A stretch of DNA of 64,000 nt. Origin: Laetiporus sulphureus 93-53. Taxonomy: Eukaryota; Basidiomycota; Agaricomycetes; Polyporales; Laetiporaceae. Made by a program: the position numbers and the translations under genes. The DNA lies in assembly GCF_001632365.1 (NCBI RefSeq), contig NW_024468551.1:64602-128601 (forward strand), read 5' to 3'. The notes beneath the pieces are model-generated. The model searched no databases and was not told the origin of the DNA. It saw nothing but the letters and a program-made list of their open reading frames with translations. Of this stretch, positions 11,226 through 23,478 are shown one piece after another (within the stretch, counting starts at the first letter, position 1; every line of letters begins with the position of its first letter).

Positions 11226-12854
11226 TCAGAGAACCCGCCGAAGAAAATCCTCATCATCTTCTACCTCCGTGATCCTAGCTGCTTCGACAGCTGGTTCCGG
11301 TTCTGCCTCCTTTTCCTTTCCCTTCGCGTCGTAGCTGGCGATGAAAGCATGGACTGCTTCATATCTCGCCTTGCTGTCGTCGGAGATGTCTGAGGCCGCG
11401 TTTGAAGAAATTGCCCTTGTTGCTTGGCCCCCCTTCGGCATTTCGAATTTGCCTTTGTACTTGGGGTCTGGGCATCGCTGTTTAAAAATGAAGGGGTGTT
11501 TCCCACATCATACACACAGCTTCTTCTCCAGCCATCCTTCTTGTTCCTTGGTGAGGGTGGATACTCGATCCACGACCATTGCATTGGGGTCTTTCGGGGC
11601 CCGTGGTGCTGATGATGATGATGTCGTAACCGTTCCACGTTGTCCTGCCTTGTCGGCTCTGAACTTGGACTCTAATTGAAGGCATAGGTCGAGATATTCT
11701 GGCCATGTGATGGGGTCAGAAATTCCTAGACTGTCTCGTGTGACCATTGCCTGGCATACGTCCTTGCTTCAGTGTTCAGCGATGTAACCGATGAGTGCAG
11801 TGTGCCCTAAGTTGGTCTTAGTGGCCCATTGGCGGAACTGTTCTGCAGAGGATACCATCGTGGGATACGTCTTGCCACAGATATCCTTCAGATGCTGCTG
11901 CACATCCTTGTCCGGGTCGAGGGTTCTGTAGTTCACTTTGAGAATGTTGACGAAGTCTTCCCATGTGCCAAGTGCCTGCTGTGCTGCTGCTCTGGTTGCA
12001 TATTTGGACATGTATGTGAATGCGCCACCTTCCAAATGCAGCAGGGCCGTGGTGATCTTGTGCTCGTCATCATTGATCTCATTCCACCGCATCCATATAC
12101 TGAGTTGTTGGAGCCAATCCTCCAGACTTCCTTTGCCCGAGTAGTGTGGAGGCTCAGCAATTTTGATGTGGGGTTTGTGTGATTGGACCGTGCCGGACGT
12201 TTGACCTTGCATCACAGTGATGCCGCTTGCTTTGAGCGAAGCTAGCTCATGTCGCAGCTTGACGTTAGCTGCCTTGATTTCCATCATTTCTTTGCCTGTA
12301 TCGAGCATTGCCACCTGGGTTCCCGTGAGCTCGTCATTCAAAACCATCATATGCGCATCTTGCGCGAGGATCCTATCCTTGAGCTTCCCGATCTCCGTCT
12401 GGAGCATTCCCTCCTTGAGTCGGTGTTCGCTCTTGTTGTTTTGTATCAGTGACTCGAAGGCTTTCTTGTGCTCGTACATCTTGTTTCTGAGCACATTGTA
12501 GACCTTGGTGACTTCGGTACTGACCATGAGCTTCATTGTGACAATAACCCATTCGCGGATGTGGTCCGGGACTTCTCCGGGAGCGGACTGTCTGAGCGCA
12601 TCTTCTAGATGCTCGAACTGGTGTCCATCGAATTCTCAGATGGGGGGAACATAGGCGGGTAAGAGTGATGGGGTTGGGGACGCTGGTCCTCCAACTTGCG
12701 ATGCAAAATCCTGCGGTCCTAGTGCAGGTTCTGGTGAATTGCGCTGCGAGGTGCGTGGGGTGCTTCTGTCGTGTGCTGACTCGATGTTTGTATGCAGAAT
12801 GTCATCCATTCTTTGCCTGAACGTGGATGCGTATGCACGATTGGCTCCTTCCAT
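11226..12854 (-). pseudogene. Gag of Ty3/gypsy element 1, one frame with three TGA stops
   Basis: A single continuous reading frame of 543 codons, interrupted only by TGA at 12636-12638, 11769-11771 and 11508-11510. The N-terminus is MEGANRAYASTFRQRM. A coiled-coil-rich segment lies near 12500-12250, followed by the capsid-like core (GSLEDWLQQLSIWMRW, LHLEGGAFTYM, GTWEDFVNILKVNYRTLD). The zinc-knuckle-like end reads LCV-stop-CGKHPFIFKQRC, where Arg would normally follow Cys-Val. The core aligns by eye with the Gag at 27.7-29.4 kb ([43 protein letters not shown]). All three stops fit CGA to TGA. Confidence 0.8.
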
Positions 12855-12875
12855 TGTGATATAGATGTACTTAAA

Positions 12876-13732
12876 CTAATTGAAAATGAAGCCTAGGTAC
12901 TGCTTGTCCTTGACTTTCCCAATCTCCCTGACGATCTCGTCTAACCTCTGCTGCTTCCCTATCTCCTTGAAGTTGATCCTGCCTATTTCTAGGCAGCACG
13001 TGTTGACGACCTGCTTGTCGACGAAGGTGTATTCATGAGTTTCCGTGTAGAGGTCTGCGCAGACTTTGTCTAACTCTGATGCGAGGAGTTGTACCTTCTT
13101 TCGTTTGTCCTGATCAATTTTCTCCCAGAATGCTCCTAATATCGGTTGTAGTCTGAAGCGGGTAGCAGAGACCTGCTTCTTGAGTGTTTCGATGTGGAGG
13201 GTGGGCCTGACTTTGGACGGAAGAGGGCGAATGGGTCGTGCGTGTGTGTTGACCTTAACGAAGTTGGGAAGGGGTCGCACTGGCTGTGGAGCAACAATGA
13301 TGGGGGGAACGGCGTTGGAGGTGATAATCTCTGGGGGTGGTCTTGGCCTTCGACCGCCTGTAGTGAGATGTCCTTTTCTGGGCTTGTAGCATTCGAGCGG
13401 GGGGTATGACTGCGAGGTCGGTGGATGATGCCTTGGACTCTGATATGCGTAGTGTCAACTACCCTGGCCGCTGCACGCTGCCTGTCTGTAGAGGATGCGC
13501 CTAAGGATGCTAGAGTGAGAAGTCTTCCTCGCTCCTTGTTGGTCTCGAGGCATTTGTAGCCGGCGTAAGGATCTTCTGCCTTGGTGGCCTTGCACTTTGC
13601 TGCCTTGGGCTGCTCAGTGTCTTGCTGAGGCTCACGCCTGGTAGAAGTTGGGTTGGAATGTATGTCAAAAAAGCCGCGCACTACGGCTGAAACTGCTTGC
13701 ACTGAAAATACGTGGCCACTTGTGTTAAACAC
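12876..13732 (-). pseudogene. Open frame upstream of gag in element 1 (unknown protein, frameshifted)
   Basis: Two overlapping minus-strand frames (13732-13136 and 13280-12876) seem to form one disrupted gene directly upstream of gag. The downstream part has a protein-like sequence: HIETLKKQVSATRF, DKVCADLYTE, FVDKQVVNTCCLEIGRI. It resembles the frame at 26675-27119 that precedes gag in the young element (LESIRTDIAE, FVHQHVVRDFCNYVQE). No known domain is recognised. The role is unknown, and the homology was judged by eye. Confidence 0.45.
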
Positions 13733-14649
13733 TAAGCAGGGGCACAGAAAATGTCAGATTGTTTCTAATGTCATGGTAACACTGGACAAGAGATCAAAAA
13801 GACTAAAAGGGACAGTCACGTGGAACGTGCCGCCCTGATCCCCCTGATCCCAAAAGTATCCCCCTAAACCCTATGTGGTGCAAGAGCCTGTTGACTTACT
13901 GGTTGATATGGTGGACGCAGGAAAGGGTGAGAGATATATGAAGGAGCTGGTGAGCTCAGTGGGTGCTACAGGTAGTAGACGAGGAGAAACAATCTGAAGT
14001 TTCGTCCTCTACATGGCTGGTCTTATATACACGTACAGCGGGCTATCTTACCTAAGCTACCTATCTACGGGTATAAGCAAATGGCCGTACATGAAACAAT
14101 AGGATGTCCGGAAGTAGAACAATAAGTGGAAAGATCGATGGTTGCTGCAGTAATGCATGTGCACATCGTGCCTATCTTGGTTTCCCTTTTGTTCTCTGGT
14201 GTGAACATCGTGCTTATCTAGGCTTCTGGCTAAACTAATAGGAAGCGGAAGGCTGATGTATAACAATAGTCCTTGTTCCCTTTGTTCCCAAATGGGTGCC
14301 TCTATTGTGTCCTGGAATAGACAGGTCCGACCGTATCATCCACGGGTCTGGACCATAACATGTGATGTGGGCTATCACCTGATCCTCTACGTGTCACGTC
14401 TGTGGCTGAGTGGTGTGAGATGTTGGTGAAGCACGTGATCTGTGGCATGAGTAAAGTCATGTGCGGACTTTGTGGCAAAAATCTGTGACATTGTGCAATA
14501 GTTGGACGCAGTTTCTGGTGTTTTCTGATCGCAGAATATCTCGGTGCATATCACCTTCCCTGTTCTGAGATCTGGACCATCCTCAGTCTGTCGAGCTTGC
14601 ATACTTTAGGTAGCACGTCCTTGCTTTCAGTTCCCAGTCCTTTGCTGCT
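13733..14649. other. Non-coding repeat debris between element 1 and the cysteine-rich relics
   Basis: No gene is supported. It probably includes the 5' leader or LTR of element 1, but no matching second LTR was found. A segment at 14489-14554 is repeated at 35724-35789. Confidence 0.4.
14489..14554 (+). repeat. 66-bp dispersed repeat, copy 1
   Basis: Same orientation as 35724-35789 and the same length. The shared core includes GGACGCAGTTTCTGG. This copy has CA or TG at several sites where copy 2 has CG (TGCAATAG against TGCGATAG, GTTGG against GTCGG), so copy 1 looks more decayed at CpG sites. Confidence 0.7.
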
Positions 14650-16005
14650 ATGTCCCACACCGACGGTGTCTTCAGCCTTGCTGCTCGCACTCACAGTGTC
14701 TACCCCATTGACGGTGCTTGCATTTTGCTACTGCAGCACCTCAATAATCTCATGTTTGTGTCACCCGCTCTTGATGCTCATGCATTTTGCTACTGCAGCA
14801 CCTCAATAATCTCGTGTTTGTATCACCCGCTCTTGATGCTCATGTGTTGGTCTGGCAGGACTGGGCCACATCGTTTTCTGCTTACAAGGTGAGTATTCCG
14901 TGTTGTGATCTACCTTCTAATGGTTAACGCTGCCGTCTTTCAGTTACACATGATCTGCAACTATCCAGACCATGCCAAGAGTCTGCTGCATGAGGTCAAT
15001 TTGGTATATGACTGGCTCATGCTGAACGTGAGCCCTGACTTTAATTGGATCCCAGCAGTGGTTCCTTCCACCCTGAGAGGTTATTCTAAGACTGTCAGAA
15101 CTGCTGACCTGATTCGTTCTTCTGCTGCGATGACTGAGATCATGTGAGAGATCATCGAGGCTGCAGACCGTGGCAATTTTGACAAGTTCCCTAAAGGTCG
15201 TGACCTTACTTGCGATCACTTTCTAATGGCATACACGGCAAACAACATTTTCGTGGATCGGCATGACTGTACATTCCTTGGGCAGACCATCCCAATTGGC
15301 TGCTGATGGATAGACTATGATCGCTGACATGTTCCTTCTTCTTCCACTGCATCTTTTGCCATAGCAGAGATTCTTCCAGGATGCAGTCAAGCACGAACCT
15401 GAAGTTGCGGCAGTGACTCCGAGAGTCGCGTTCGACATCCGTTGTGAGTACTGCATTGTCTGTGGTCACCACCAAGTCTTCTGAGTCAGATATGCTGCAC
15501 GAGTACTACACTGCCATCCATGCTCTCCCAAAGCATGTACAGATTGTGTTCTTGAGCTTCAGAAAGCTGTGGCTGCATACCAAGGTACGTTCATTTGCTT
15601 TTCACCTCCTACGCGTTGCTTATGTTTCTGCCCCCAGTGCTCTAAGTGCTTGATGAACAGTGACTGCATGATTATGCCTTCCGAGCACAGTGAGCAGGCT
15701 TGTGTTCGCTGCAGAGTGTCACATCTCAAGTGCTTAATTTGTCCAATCTCCCTCCAGTATGCCTTCTTTCTCTTGATTGGAAATGCTGCCATCTTGACTT
15801 CGTTCCTTTTGCGATCGCAGACACCAAATCACTTGTTGATACCAAGCAGATTCTTAGTGAGGTTCACGGACTGGCCATTCCCAGTGCCCTGCTAGTCGAG
15901 ATCTATATGCAGGAGTGCATGCGACTGGTTGTGGAGACGACTCACATTAGCGAGCATCTCCAGTTCTTGAAAACCTTTCTGGCTGTGAATGGGAAAGCCA
16001 CGTAG
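14650..16005 (+). pseudogene. Decayed multi-exon gene for a cysteine-rich protein, unknown function
   Basis: Likely start ATG at 14650 (MSHTDGVFSLAARTHSVYP). Later exons read LHMICNYPDHAKSLLHEVN, GNFDKFPKGRDLTCDHFLMAY and, after another intron, CEYCIVCGHHQVF. A further cysteine group is ACVRCRVSHLKC, which looks like the start of a zinc cluster. The last exon ends EHLQFLKTFLAVNGKAT before TAG 16003-16005. Breaks: a 62-bp tandem duplication (14721-14844) shifts the first exon, and TGA 15145-15147 sits where Arg is expected (TEIM-stop-EIIEAADRG). I do not recognise the family by name. Similar repeated genes occur in basidiomycete genomes, so a transposon-associated gene is possible. Confidence 0.55.
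14721..14844 (+). repeat. 62-bp direct tandem duplication
   Basis: Units 14721-14782 and 14783-14844 are head-to-tail copies starting CATTTTGCTACTGC, with two mismatches. Since 62 is not a multiple of three, the duplication breaks the coding frame of the surrounding gene relic. Confidence 0.9.
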
Positions 16006-16283
16006 TCTAGAACCACCTCTATTTGTCTTTCGTATATTCCACTTGCTCATGTACAATAGTCTGACTGCATTCATCTCTGGCGCTGTGCCATGAATCCATT
16101 GTTTTGGGTGGCTTCGATCGGGGTTGGCTCGCATTTCGGTCCTGCAATAGAAGTCTTGTCTAAGTCACTCTAACCGGCTTCCTGAGAAAGCCGACTGGCT
16201 CTACCATGTGGTAGAGGATGATACCGTGAGGTTTTAACGATGTGTTTGCATGCCCGGGCTTGGCCAGTTCAAACTTTTCTGCA

Positions 16284-18426
16284 ATGGCACCTAACTTGCC
16301 TCTCCCTCTACCTCAATCTCTCAGCTCCTCAATGGGTGACCCTGCTACTCCATCATCCTCTCAATGTCCTGCAACTCCAGTCACTTCTCCACGCAAGGTA
16401 CACCTGTCTTCCAAACCTTTTGGCTTCTCGCAGTGCTAACTTCTTTTCTTGACACCTAGGTGGCAGACCTGAAGGACACCATCATAGGCATCATTTACTC
16501 CGCTTAGGAGGCGTTGCACAAGGCAGAGCCTCTTGATTCAGCTGTGGATTTCGAATTCCTGATACGCCAGTTTCTTTCTGCCCTGGTAAGTGAACGCTCT
16601 GTTGTACTCACAGCTGGCTAACTTGCTTTCTCCTCTAGCATGATCTTCGCGCCTTCTCAGACTCGGTGTCACAAATGTGCTATACCCAGTTTTGCATTAA
16701 ATGCCAAAAAAAAAAAACCCCCAGTTTTGCCAAAAAGCCCAGGTGCATCTTGACTCCTACATTGAATCATCGTGGCTATCATGGTGTGCAGGGTTGATCT
16801 CACCTGAGTGGGCTGCTGCCTTCTCAGTGAACAAGGTGCATGCACTGGACTGTGATCTCTTGTCCTCTACTGACACAATCCTTCGACTCTCTCTAGAAAC
16901 TGAGCCTCCCTGTGGCGATGGAGGCTTCTGCGTGTACTCCTTCTGATACTGGGAAGGTCGCAGCCTCCGACTCTCCAACCGCTTTCACTGGCATCGACGA
17001 TGCTCTCCTCTCAGTTGCTCTGACCTCTTTTTCTGCAGTGGCCATGCCTGTCACAGCTTCTGCTGCTCTTGGCGATCCTGTCCCTAAGTTTGAGTTTCAG
17101 GCTCGTGTGGCCAACCCAGTCACTATCGACCCTCCTTCCAGCTCCAATATTGCTGCCATGGAGGTTGATCCTCCATTCGCTACCATGTTCGATAAACCTC
17201 CTTCTGCGCAAGGCTCTGAGATCATTGAGCTCTCCAGCAACGATGAGGATAATAGTGACAGTGATGAGGTCGAGTTCATGGGTGGCACGATCTCCAACTT
17301 GTCTCCAGCACATCCTAATAAGGGCAAGGGTCACGGTTGCAAGTCCATCAAAGCTTCCAAAATGACTACGACCTCAGAGGACCAGTATGTGTGCATGCCT
17401 GTGCACACCTTTCATGATCGCTCCCTCCCCCCCAGAGTATCTCCTGGCTTGGCAGAAGCCATCTATCACTTGCTTGGTAAGTGCTTTCCTGGCTCACCCT
17501 TTTTCATCGCTAATCTCCCTTTTTCTAGTGTCGCTACTGCCTGCTCTCTAACAAGGTGTCTCGTACTTGCACGCTAAGTGAGTTCCATTTTAAATGCCAC
17601 AAGTGTCACTGCAACCACAAGGCCTGCAAGTGGTGGACGCGTGATACTGACATTGACGATGCCGATGGATGGCTTTCACTAAAGAAGCTGTACCATCTGA
17701 GGGAATGGCCACTGCCCAAGATGCCAGATGCCAAGGTGATTGTGAAGGATCCAGTTACCAGGTTGATTATAACAAGCAGATGCGTGATGCAAACACTGCC
17801 AGTAGCGATTATGCTGCTGAGCTCGAGCTTCCTCTAGATACGCCGATCGACGAATATGAGACCACGATTGCCCTGACCCCATGCCTTCGTAGGCCCTCAT
17901 CCTTTCATTTTATTCTGGGCTGACTGACTTCCCTCCAGGTCTGGTCCATACCTTACCTGACACGCCCAAGCCTGATGTCAAGTTCGACACTGAAGGTGCA
18001 CCTGAGGTGGTTATCGTCAAGCAAGAGAAGGGCACCACTGGGCCTTCTTGACATAAGTTGGTGATCCCTCTGCCACCACGTGGTTTCTACATCGTTACTT
18101 CTTTGCTAATGGTTTCTTCAGGTCATTTCGACAGGCCTCCCAAGTGTCCTCGCTTTAACAGCTCTGACCCTGATGACATCATGACACAGCACACCCACGC
18201 CGGCACCATTGTCATTCTGTCGACCAAGGTCCTCAAGCTGCACTCGTCGAAAGGCAAATCTTGTGCAAAGGGCTCCTCCAAGGCTGCGACCGTGAAGTCA
18301 GAGCTGATTCGTGCTTCGACAGCCATCATTGAGCCTTCTGCAGCCAGTACGCAACTCAAGTAGATGATTGAGCTTTTGCAACAGCTCCTCGAGGAGAACC
18401 GTGCCTTGAGGGCTCACAAGTCGTGA
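16284..18426 (+). pseudogene. Second decayed cysteine-rich gene, unknown function
   Basis: Starts at ATG 16284 (MAPNLPLPLPQSLSSSMGD) and ends with a short helical segment MIELLQQLLEENRALRAHK before TGA 18424-18426. A central part (from about 16912) has an acidic stretch EIIELSSNDEDNSDSDEVEF like a SUMO-interaction or nuclear motif. After a 50-60 nt intron comes a zinc-binding-like cluster beginning CRYCLLSNKVSRTC and continuing FKCHKCHCNHKACKWW. In-frame stops TAG 16505-16507 (IYSA-stop-EALHKAE) and TAG 18361-18363 fit CAG to TAG. A poly-A/poly-C patch near 16705-16725 looks like local scrambling. It lies just after the preceding relic on the same strand and could have been one gene with it. 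Confidence 0.5.
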
Positions 18427-18706
18427 CTTCGTTGGTGCGCTGGGCTTTGGCTGGGGCGATGCAAAGCGGGCCATCTGCATATTTCTTCACATCTCTTTCA
18501 TGATCTCTCCCTCCACATGTGCAGAGCCAATGTATTAGTTAGTTATCTTGAATAAACTGTGTGCTGAAAAGTCTTGCGCGATCTTGCCTGACCGAAATAT
18601 TAAGAAATTTGCCACCGAATATGATAGTCTTGTTCGAATTCTTGAGTCTTTAGCTAAGTCCTTGCTTATATGTGATTAAATAATTAGTTCGGATCCCTAT
18701 GCTTGC

Positions 18707-20400
18707 CTATTCCGACTCATTTATGTCGTACTGGTCTTGCGGTCCTTCGCCTTCATCTTCTGACTCGTTATCTTCCTGTTCTTCCTCTGGTTCCTCTTCT
18801 CCTTGGTCGTCTGACTGGTGCATCTCCTTCAATCTGGTTTCCAATGCGTCCAACATTCCTTCCATGATCATGATCCTCTTCCTTACTGTGAATGGTACCA
18901 CCCTGAATGCTGCAATCAGCTGATCCAGTACTGCTCCATCCAACTCGCAGAGCACACATGCTCCTCCCCAATTGCAAAACAGCACAATATACAGCCCAAT
19001 GTAGTGTGGTCTCATTTTCCAATTGAGTGCTTTCTCGATCTGTGTATGCCGAACCAAGACTACGTCTCCACGCTTGAAGTCAAAATCCTTGATCATATTC
19101 TTGTGGACTCACTCGAATCACCTAGCTGCTTCTCTTCTAGCTTCGTAGACTGCATTGTGGATTCTTGTGACCTGTTCGCGGTGCTTTTGCAATGCTTCAG
19201 CTTGACTCGCAATTAGGCCAGTTGTTGTCACCATTCTGACTGGGGCTGGAATCAGATACGTTGCTTTGACAATGTCAAGCGGTAGGACTGGATGGGTGCC
19301 TGTGACTGCAAAATAGGGCAAACAGCCCATGCGTCTTCTAACCGTTACTCTTTCTGACCAGAAAACTGAATGTGTGACTTGACTCCATTTGCGCTCCTTT
19401 TCGTCAGCAGCCTTGAATAGACCTTGCCGAATGTCGAAATGCGACTGCTCAACTATTCCATTCACATGTAAGTTGTAGCCACTTATCCAGATGTGCTTGA
19501 TGTGGCATTTCTTCTCCAGATAGGCTGCTGCTTTTACAAATGGTGCACCGTTGTCAGTTACGATTTCTGATAAGGCCCCCCAGCGACAGAGTATATCTTC
19601 GAAAACCCAATCGCTGAGGGTCTTTGCAGTTTCAACTCAAAGCATATGGAACTCGAGATAGTGGGTGAGCGAACACCGACCCTGCACGATGTACTTAAAT
19701 CTGTTTGAGGGTAGCATATGCATTGTGTCAATATATATCTTCACAAATATTGGAGCTGGAATCACAACCATCGCTGGTGTGAGGATCTGGCAGATCTGCC
19801 ACTTCTGACATATTACACAAGTTTTTACGAACCAAGCGATGTTAGCCGCGATGTCCGGCCACCAAAAGCATTCACGAATCAACGACTGAGTCAGAAAAAT
19901 GCCTCGGTGTCCTAGTTCATCATGTGCTCCAGCGAGAACTCGTAGTCAGTTTTTTGGTAATATGACTAGCTTGTGCGATCCTTGTCCATCTTTCCTTCAG
20001 AGATGTCCATCTCGCTTGAAGAAGTGGACTGCATACTTGAGCACCCGGTCGTATTCTTTGTCCAAGTAATTCTCCGGTTGCTGCAACATTTCTAGCCAGT
20101 CAGTAATTAGAGCAATGAGATGGTCATTCCATCTGGCTTGTGCAGATCATGGAATGTCCTTGTAGCTGACCACCTTCAGGTCCTGAGTATCTTGCCTGGT
20201 TTCTGATTCATCGTTATTTTGAGTTGAAAGCACAAAAACTGATTGCGTGGCTGGCTCTTCCCCTGTTCGGAAAAATTGACCATCCTTGGTCAACGGCTGA
20301 TGATTCAAACTCTGCACCTGGGGAAGGACTTGGTGCATAAAGCCATTCATGCAATCCATCCAATCATCAAAGTTTGTATCCTCAATGGACTCTGGTGGCG
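18707..20400 (-). pseudogene. Integrase of Ty3/gypsy element 2
   Basis: Zinc-binding region: an AHDELGHRG-type segment then ECFWWPDIAANIAWFVKTCVICQ (HHCC). Catalytic core: KIYIDTMHMLP (first Asp), EIVTDNGAPFV (second Asp), NGIVEQSHFD (Glu). TGA at 19637-19639 splits the core (HML-stop-VETAKTL), at a position where Arg fits, so CGA to TGA. The C-terminal part (19096-18707) has FKRGDVVLVRHTQIEK, typical of the integrase C-terminal beta domain, and then a very acidic tail. Confidence 0.75.
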
Positions 20401-20470
20401 GGTTGCCTGGCTGTCTCAGTTAGCATGATAATTCATCTGGACCGTGCATGACTCCTGGGATGTGAACTAG

Positions 20471-22008
20471 TCAGAAATGGTACATGAGGATTGTGATGAT
20501 CCAACAGTTAACGCTTGCGCTCAGGGCAATATCTGGGTTCTGCAACATTCCCTTGATGTACTTAGCATCGACTTCAACTATTAGGTTGTGAACGCCAATC
20601 AGGTAGACCTTGAGGGCTCGCAAAGCATGATATAGACCGTAGAGCTCTAACTTTGGTTGCGAAAACCTCTTCTCGTGATCGTTGAGCGTGATGAATCTGA
20701 AATGACTGAAAAATCGCTTTTTCGATCCATCAGTCACACCTTGGCACAACTGATATCCAACTGTGATCAGAGATGTGTTCACTGCAAAAATAACTGGTGC
20801 TGACGAGTCGTAATCAATCACTCTCAAAGTCAGTGACTCCAATAATGCCTGCTTTAGGTCTTCCATTGCTTTGAGCTGCACCTCGTCAAATTCAAATGGA
20901 ACTCCTTTCTGAGTAAGCTGCACCAGTGAGTGTGCTCGCTTTGCGAAGTCCCTGATAAAGATTCTCACCAATCCAATCGTGCCTAGAAAAGCTCGAACTT
21001 CCAATAGGTCCTTGCATAGGCCCCAATTCCTGACTGTCCAGACTCGCAATTTGTCTGATAAATGTCCCATCGGGGTACATCTGTGTCCAACGACTGTAGT
21101 TTCCTTGACACATAGTGTTAACTTCATTCTCAAGAAGGTACCGCCAGCATACTCCATTCGCTGCACAATCTGATTAAGATTCTGGAAATGTTCCTAAATG
21201 AATTGTTAGATGCCATCATTGCCTGCGATCATCTCAAAGCTTCTATTGGACTTAACATATCTAGTCGCTGGACCTTTGACTGAGACATCGTCGATGTACG
21301 GAATCGTAAATGCTGAAATTTCTGATTGCAAAATGTATGTGACATTGTTGTGGAAGATCAGCACTGAGTTGGTCCACTCCATTGAAAGGGCGACAAGTCG
21401 CAAAGCTCCAAATGGTGTCTGGAATGTGGTGAGGTTGTGCGAGGTTTCTGCTATGTATGAGCCGCTCATCATATCCAATATACAGGTCAAGCATGGCTCC
21501 ACAGGCACGACTGCTGAACTGCTCTGCTAGGTGCTCTGGAGTCAGCGTAACTCCCAAGTGCTGGATTGTAATGGCATTGAGTGGCTCAAGACTGTGAATG
21601 AGCTGCAAAGACTTTCTGTCCTATCTTTACGATGCAGAATTATCGCGATTGGTATGAGGAGTTTGAGGGCTCGTAGACTCCAGCATCCAGCTTCTTCTTG
21701 ATAATTGCGCAAACTTCCTTGTAAATGCCCGGTGGAATCAGAATGTTCCGCTAAATCCAAGGCTGATGGAGAATGACTGGGAAATCGATCGATGGGAAAT
21801 ACTGCGACTTGAATCGTCCTCGCTCAGAATCGCTCCAAGCGAACACCTGATTGTGCAGACACATGAACATGTGCATGAGAGCTTGCTCTTCTAGCCATAA
21901 GAATCCTGGCTGGTGCACCACATCCAAGGCCTCCATGCATTCCTTTGTATAGTGACCAGTTGGAAAGAATGGACCCGGCCACTCTGGAAGCTTAGGTAGG
22001 TGTCGCAA
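20471..22008 (-). pseudogene. Reverse transcriptase and RNase H of Ty3/gypsy element 2
   Basis: Order on the minus strand: ILIPPGIYKEVCAIIKKKLD (RT start), FQTPFGALRLVALSMEWTNS, the catalytic box PYIDDVSVKGP (YIDD), then VRAFLGTIGLVRIFIRDFAKRA (thumb) and an RNase H segment with VIFAVNTSLITVGYQL and KLELYGLYHALRALK. The canonical first Asp of RNase H appears changed (AVNTS for a usual AVDxS). Frames change near 21510-21610, and stops occur at about 21751 and 21206. Confidence 0.75.
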
Positions 22009-22419
22009 AGGATCTCCAACTATTCGTCGAATGATTCAGAATTGCTCAGGTACTGATGTGATTATGGGTCAAGTTTTGAGTGCGACTGGCTTGTAATTTT
22101 CCTTGGTCGCAGCGTAGCCTGCTTTCGAACTTGATTCTTGATCGCAATTGTGACCCATAACTGTCTGTAGTAGTCGTGAAGTTGAGGTTCAGGAAGTTGA
22201 TCAGAAATCTGAAGTGACTGTGTATAATGATGACACTGTGTCAAGGACCTGTCCTAAGGCTTGCAAATAGCTCGACTGGATGGAAACAGGATCGGAAGAT
22301 ATGACTGGGGAATAGGCTGATATAATAGGGGTATTCATGCTGCTTACATCAAATGATTAATGCCATCCCGCTGCTTTCGGTACTCATATCTTCTGCTAGT
22401 GAAACCCCAGATCCTTCAA

Positions 22420-23199
22420 TCACAAATGCTGTGCCCTGACTCGTGGTGGTCCTCTTGGTATAGTAGGTATCATTGTGACTCTTCCTGTGTTGGGACATAC
22501 GATTGTAACTGTCTGGTTCTCATCGAAGAAGTTGCGCACCATGCTCTTGGTGAGCATGTCAAATGGTCGTCCTAAAAGAATATCGTATGTGGCTGTGTGA
22601 ATGACATGGATCTGCAAGTAAAGGACGATATCTCCAATTTGAAATGGTACATTGTGAACGAGTCCGAGTGACTGGTCGATTTCCCCATTCGCAGACTGCA
22701 TGTTGAGCTTTATTGTTGGATCATAAATGAGTCTCAATGAATGGCAGACATCTTCCGACATTGTGACAATCTGACATCCTGGATCTAGAATCACCTGTAC
22801 TCGCTCTTTGTTGTCAATAAGCACAACTATTGATCGCAATGCATGTGAGTCTTTTGTGACTGTCAATGGTTCTGGCTCCTCTCCATTGTGTACGTGCTTC
22901 AGATAGACATTGTATGAATCAGGAATGACTGAACCTGTCACCACTAAAGGCTCCCCTCAATAGGTGAACTCTTCCTCCTGTCCGATCATAGAACTGTTGT
23001 CTTCCACATTTTCGAAGATCGTCGCCATTCCAGTTATACTTGGAGGTACTACTCGCTTCGGTGTGCAAGCTTCATGATACTTGTTGCGCACATCTGGCAA
23101 TATCGACAGCAACTCCTCCATGGACAATGTCACTGTGGATGACTTCATTGATCGCTCGAAAACTGTAGTCACAAGCTCCAGTTGATAGACTGGTGGCAC
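22420..23199 (-). pseudogene. Aspartic protease of Ty3/gypsy element 2
   Basis: One frame broken by TGA 22957-22959 (EEEFTY-stop-GEPLVVTG; CGA to TGA fits). It contains VQVILDPGCQIVTMSEDV, the active-site region with D-P-G in place of the usual D-S/T-G, and the conserved late strand YDILLGRPFDMLT. The D-P-G variant may be lineage-typical or a mutation. Confidence 0.7.
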
Positions 23200-23478
23200 A
23201 TTGCGATAGGCTGCATCTCATGCTCCAGGCTTTGATGCCTGTCCAAAATTGTGCATGTTCAGTGGAATGTATAATGCGTCTCAAGCCGATCAGAAAGAAT
23301 GCTCTGGCACTGGATCCGCAACTACTGGGACTGACGTACTTGGGACACTCTCAGTGGCCTTCTCTGGCCTCGCCTGAGGCTTCTGCTGTTCAGGTGCCTT
23401 CTCAGACTGTGCTGGCTTTGCAGCCAATCCTGCCTGTCACCTCGGTGATATATGAACTCCATCAAAGACTGGTCGTGA

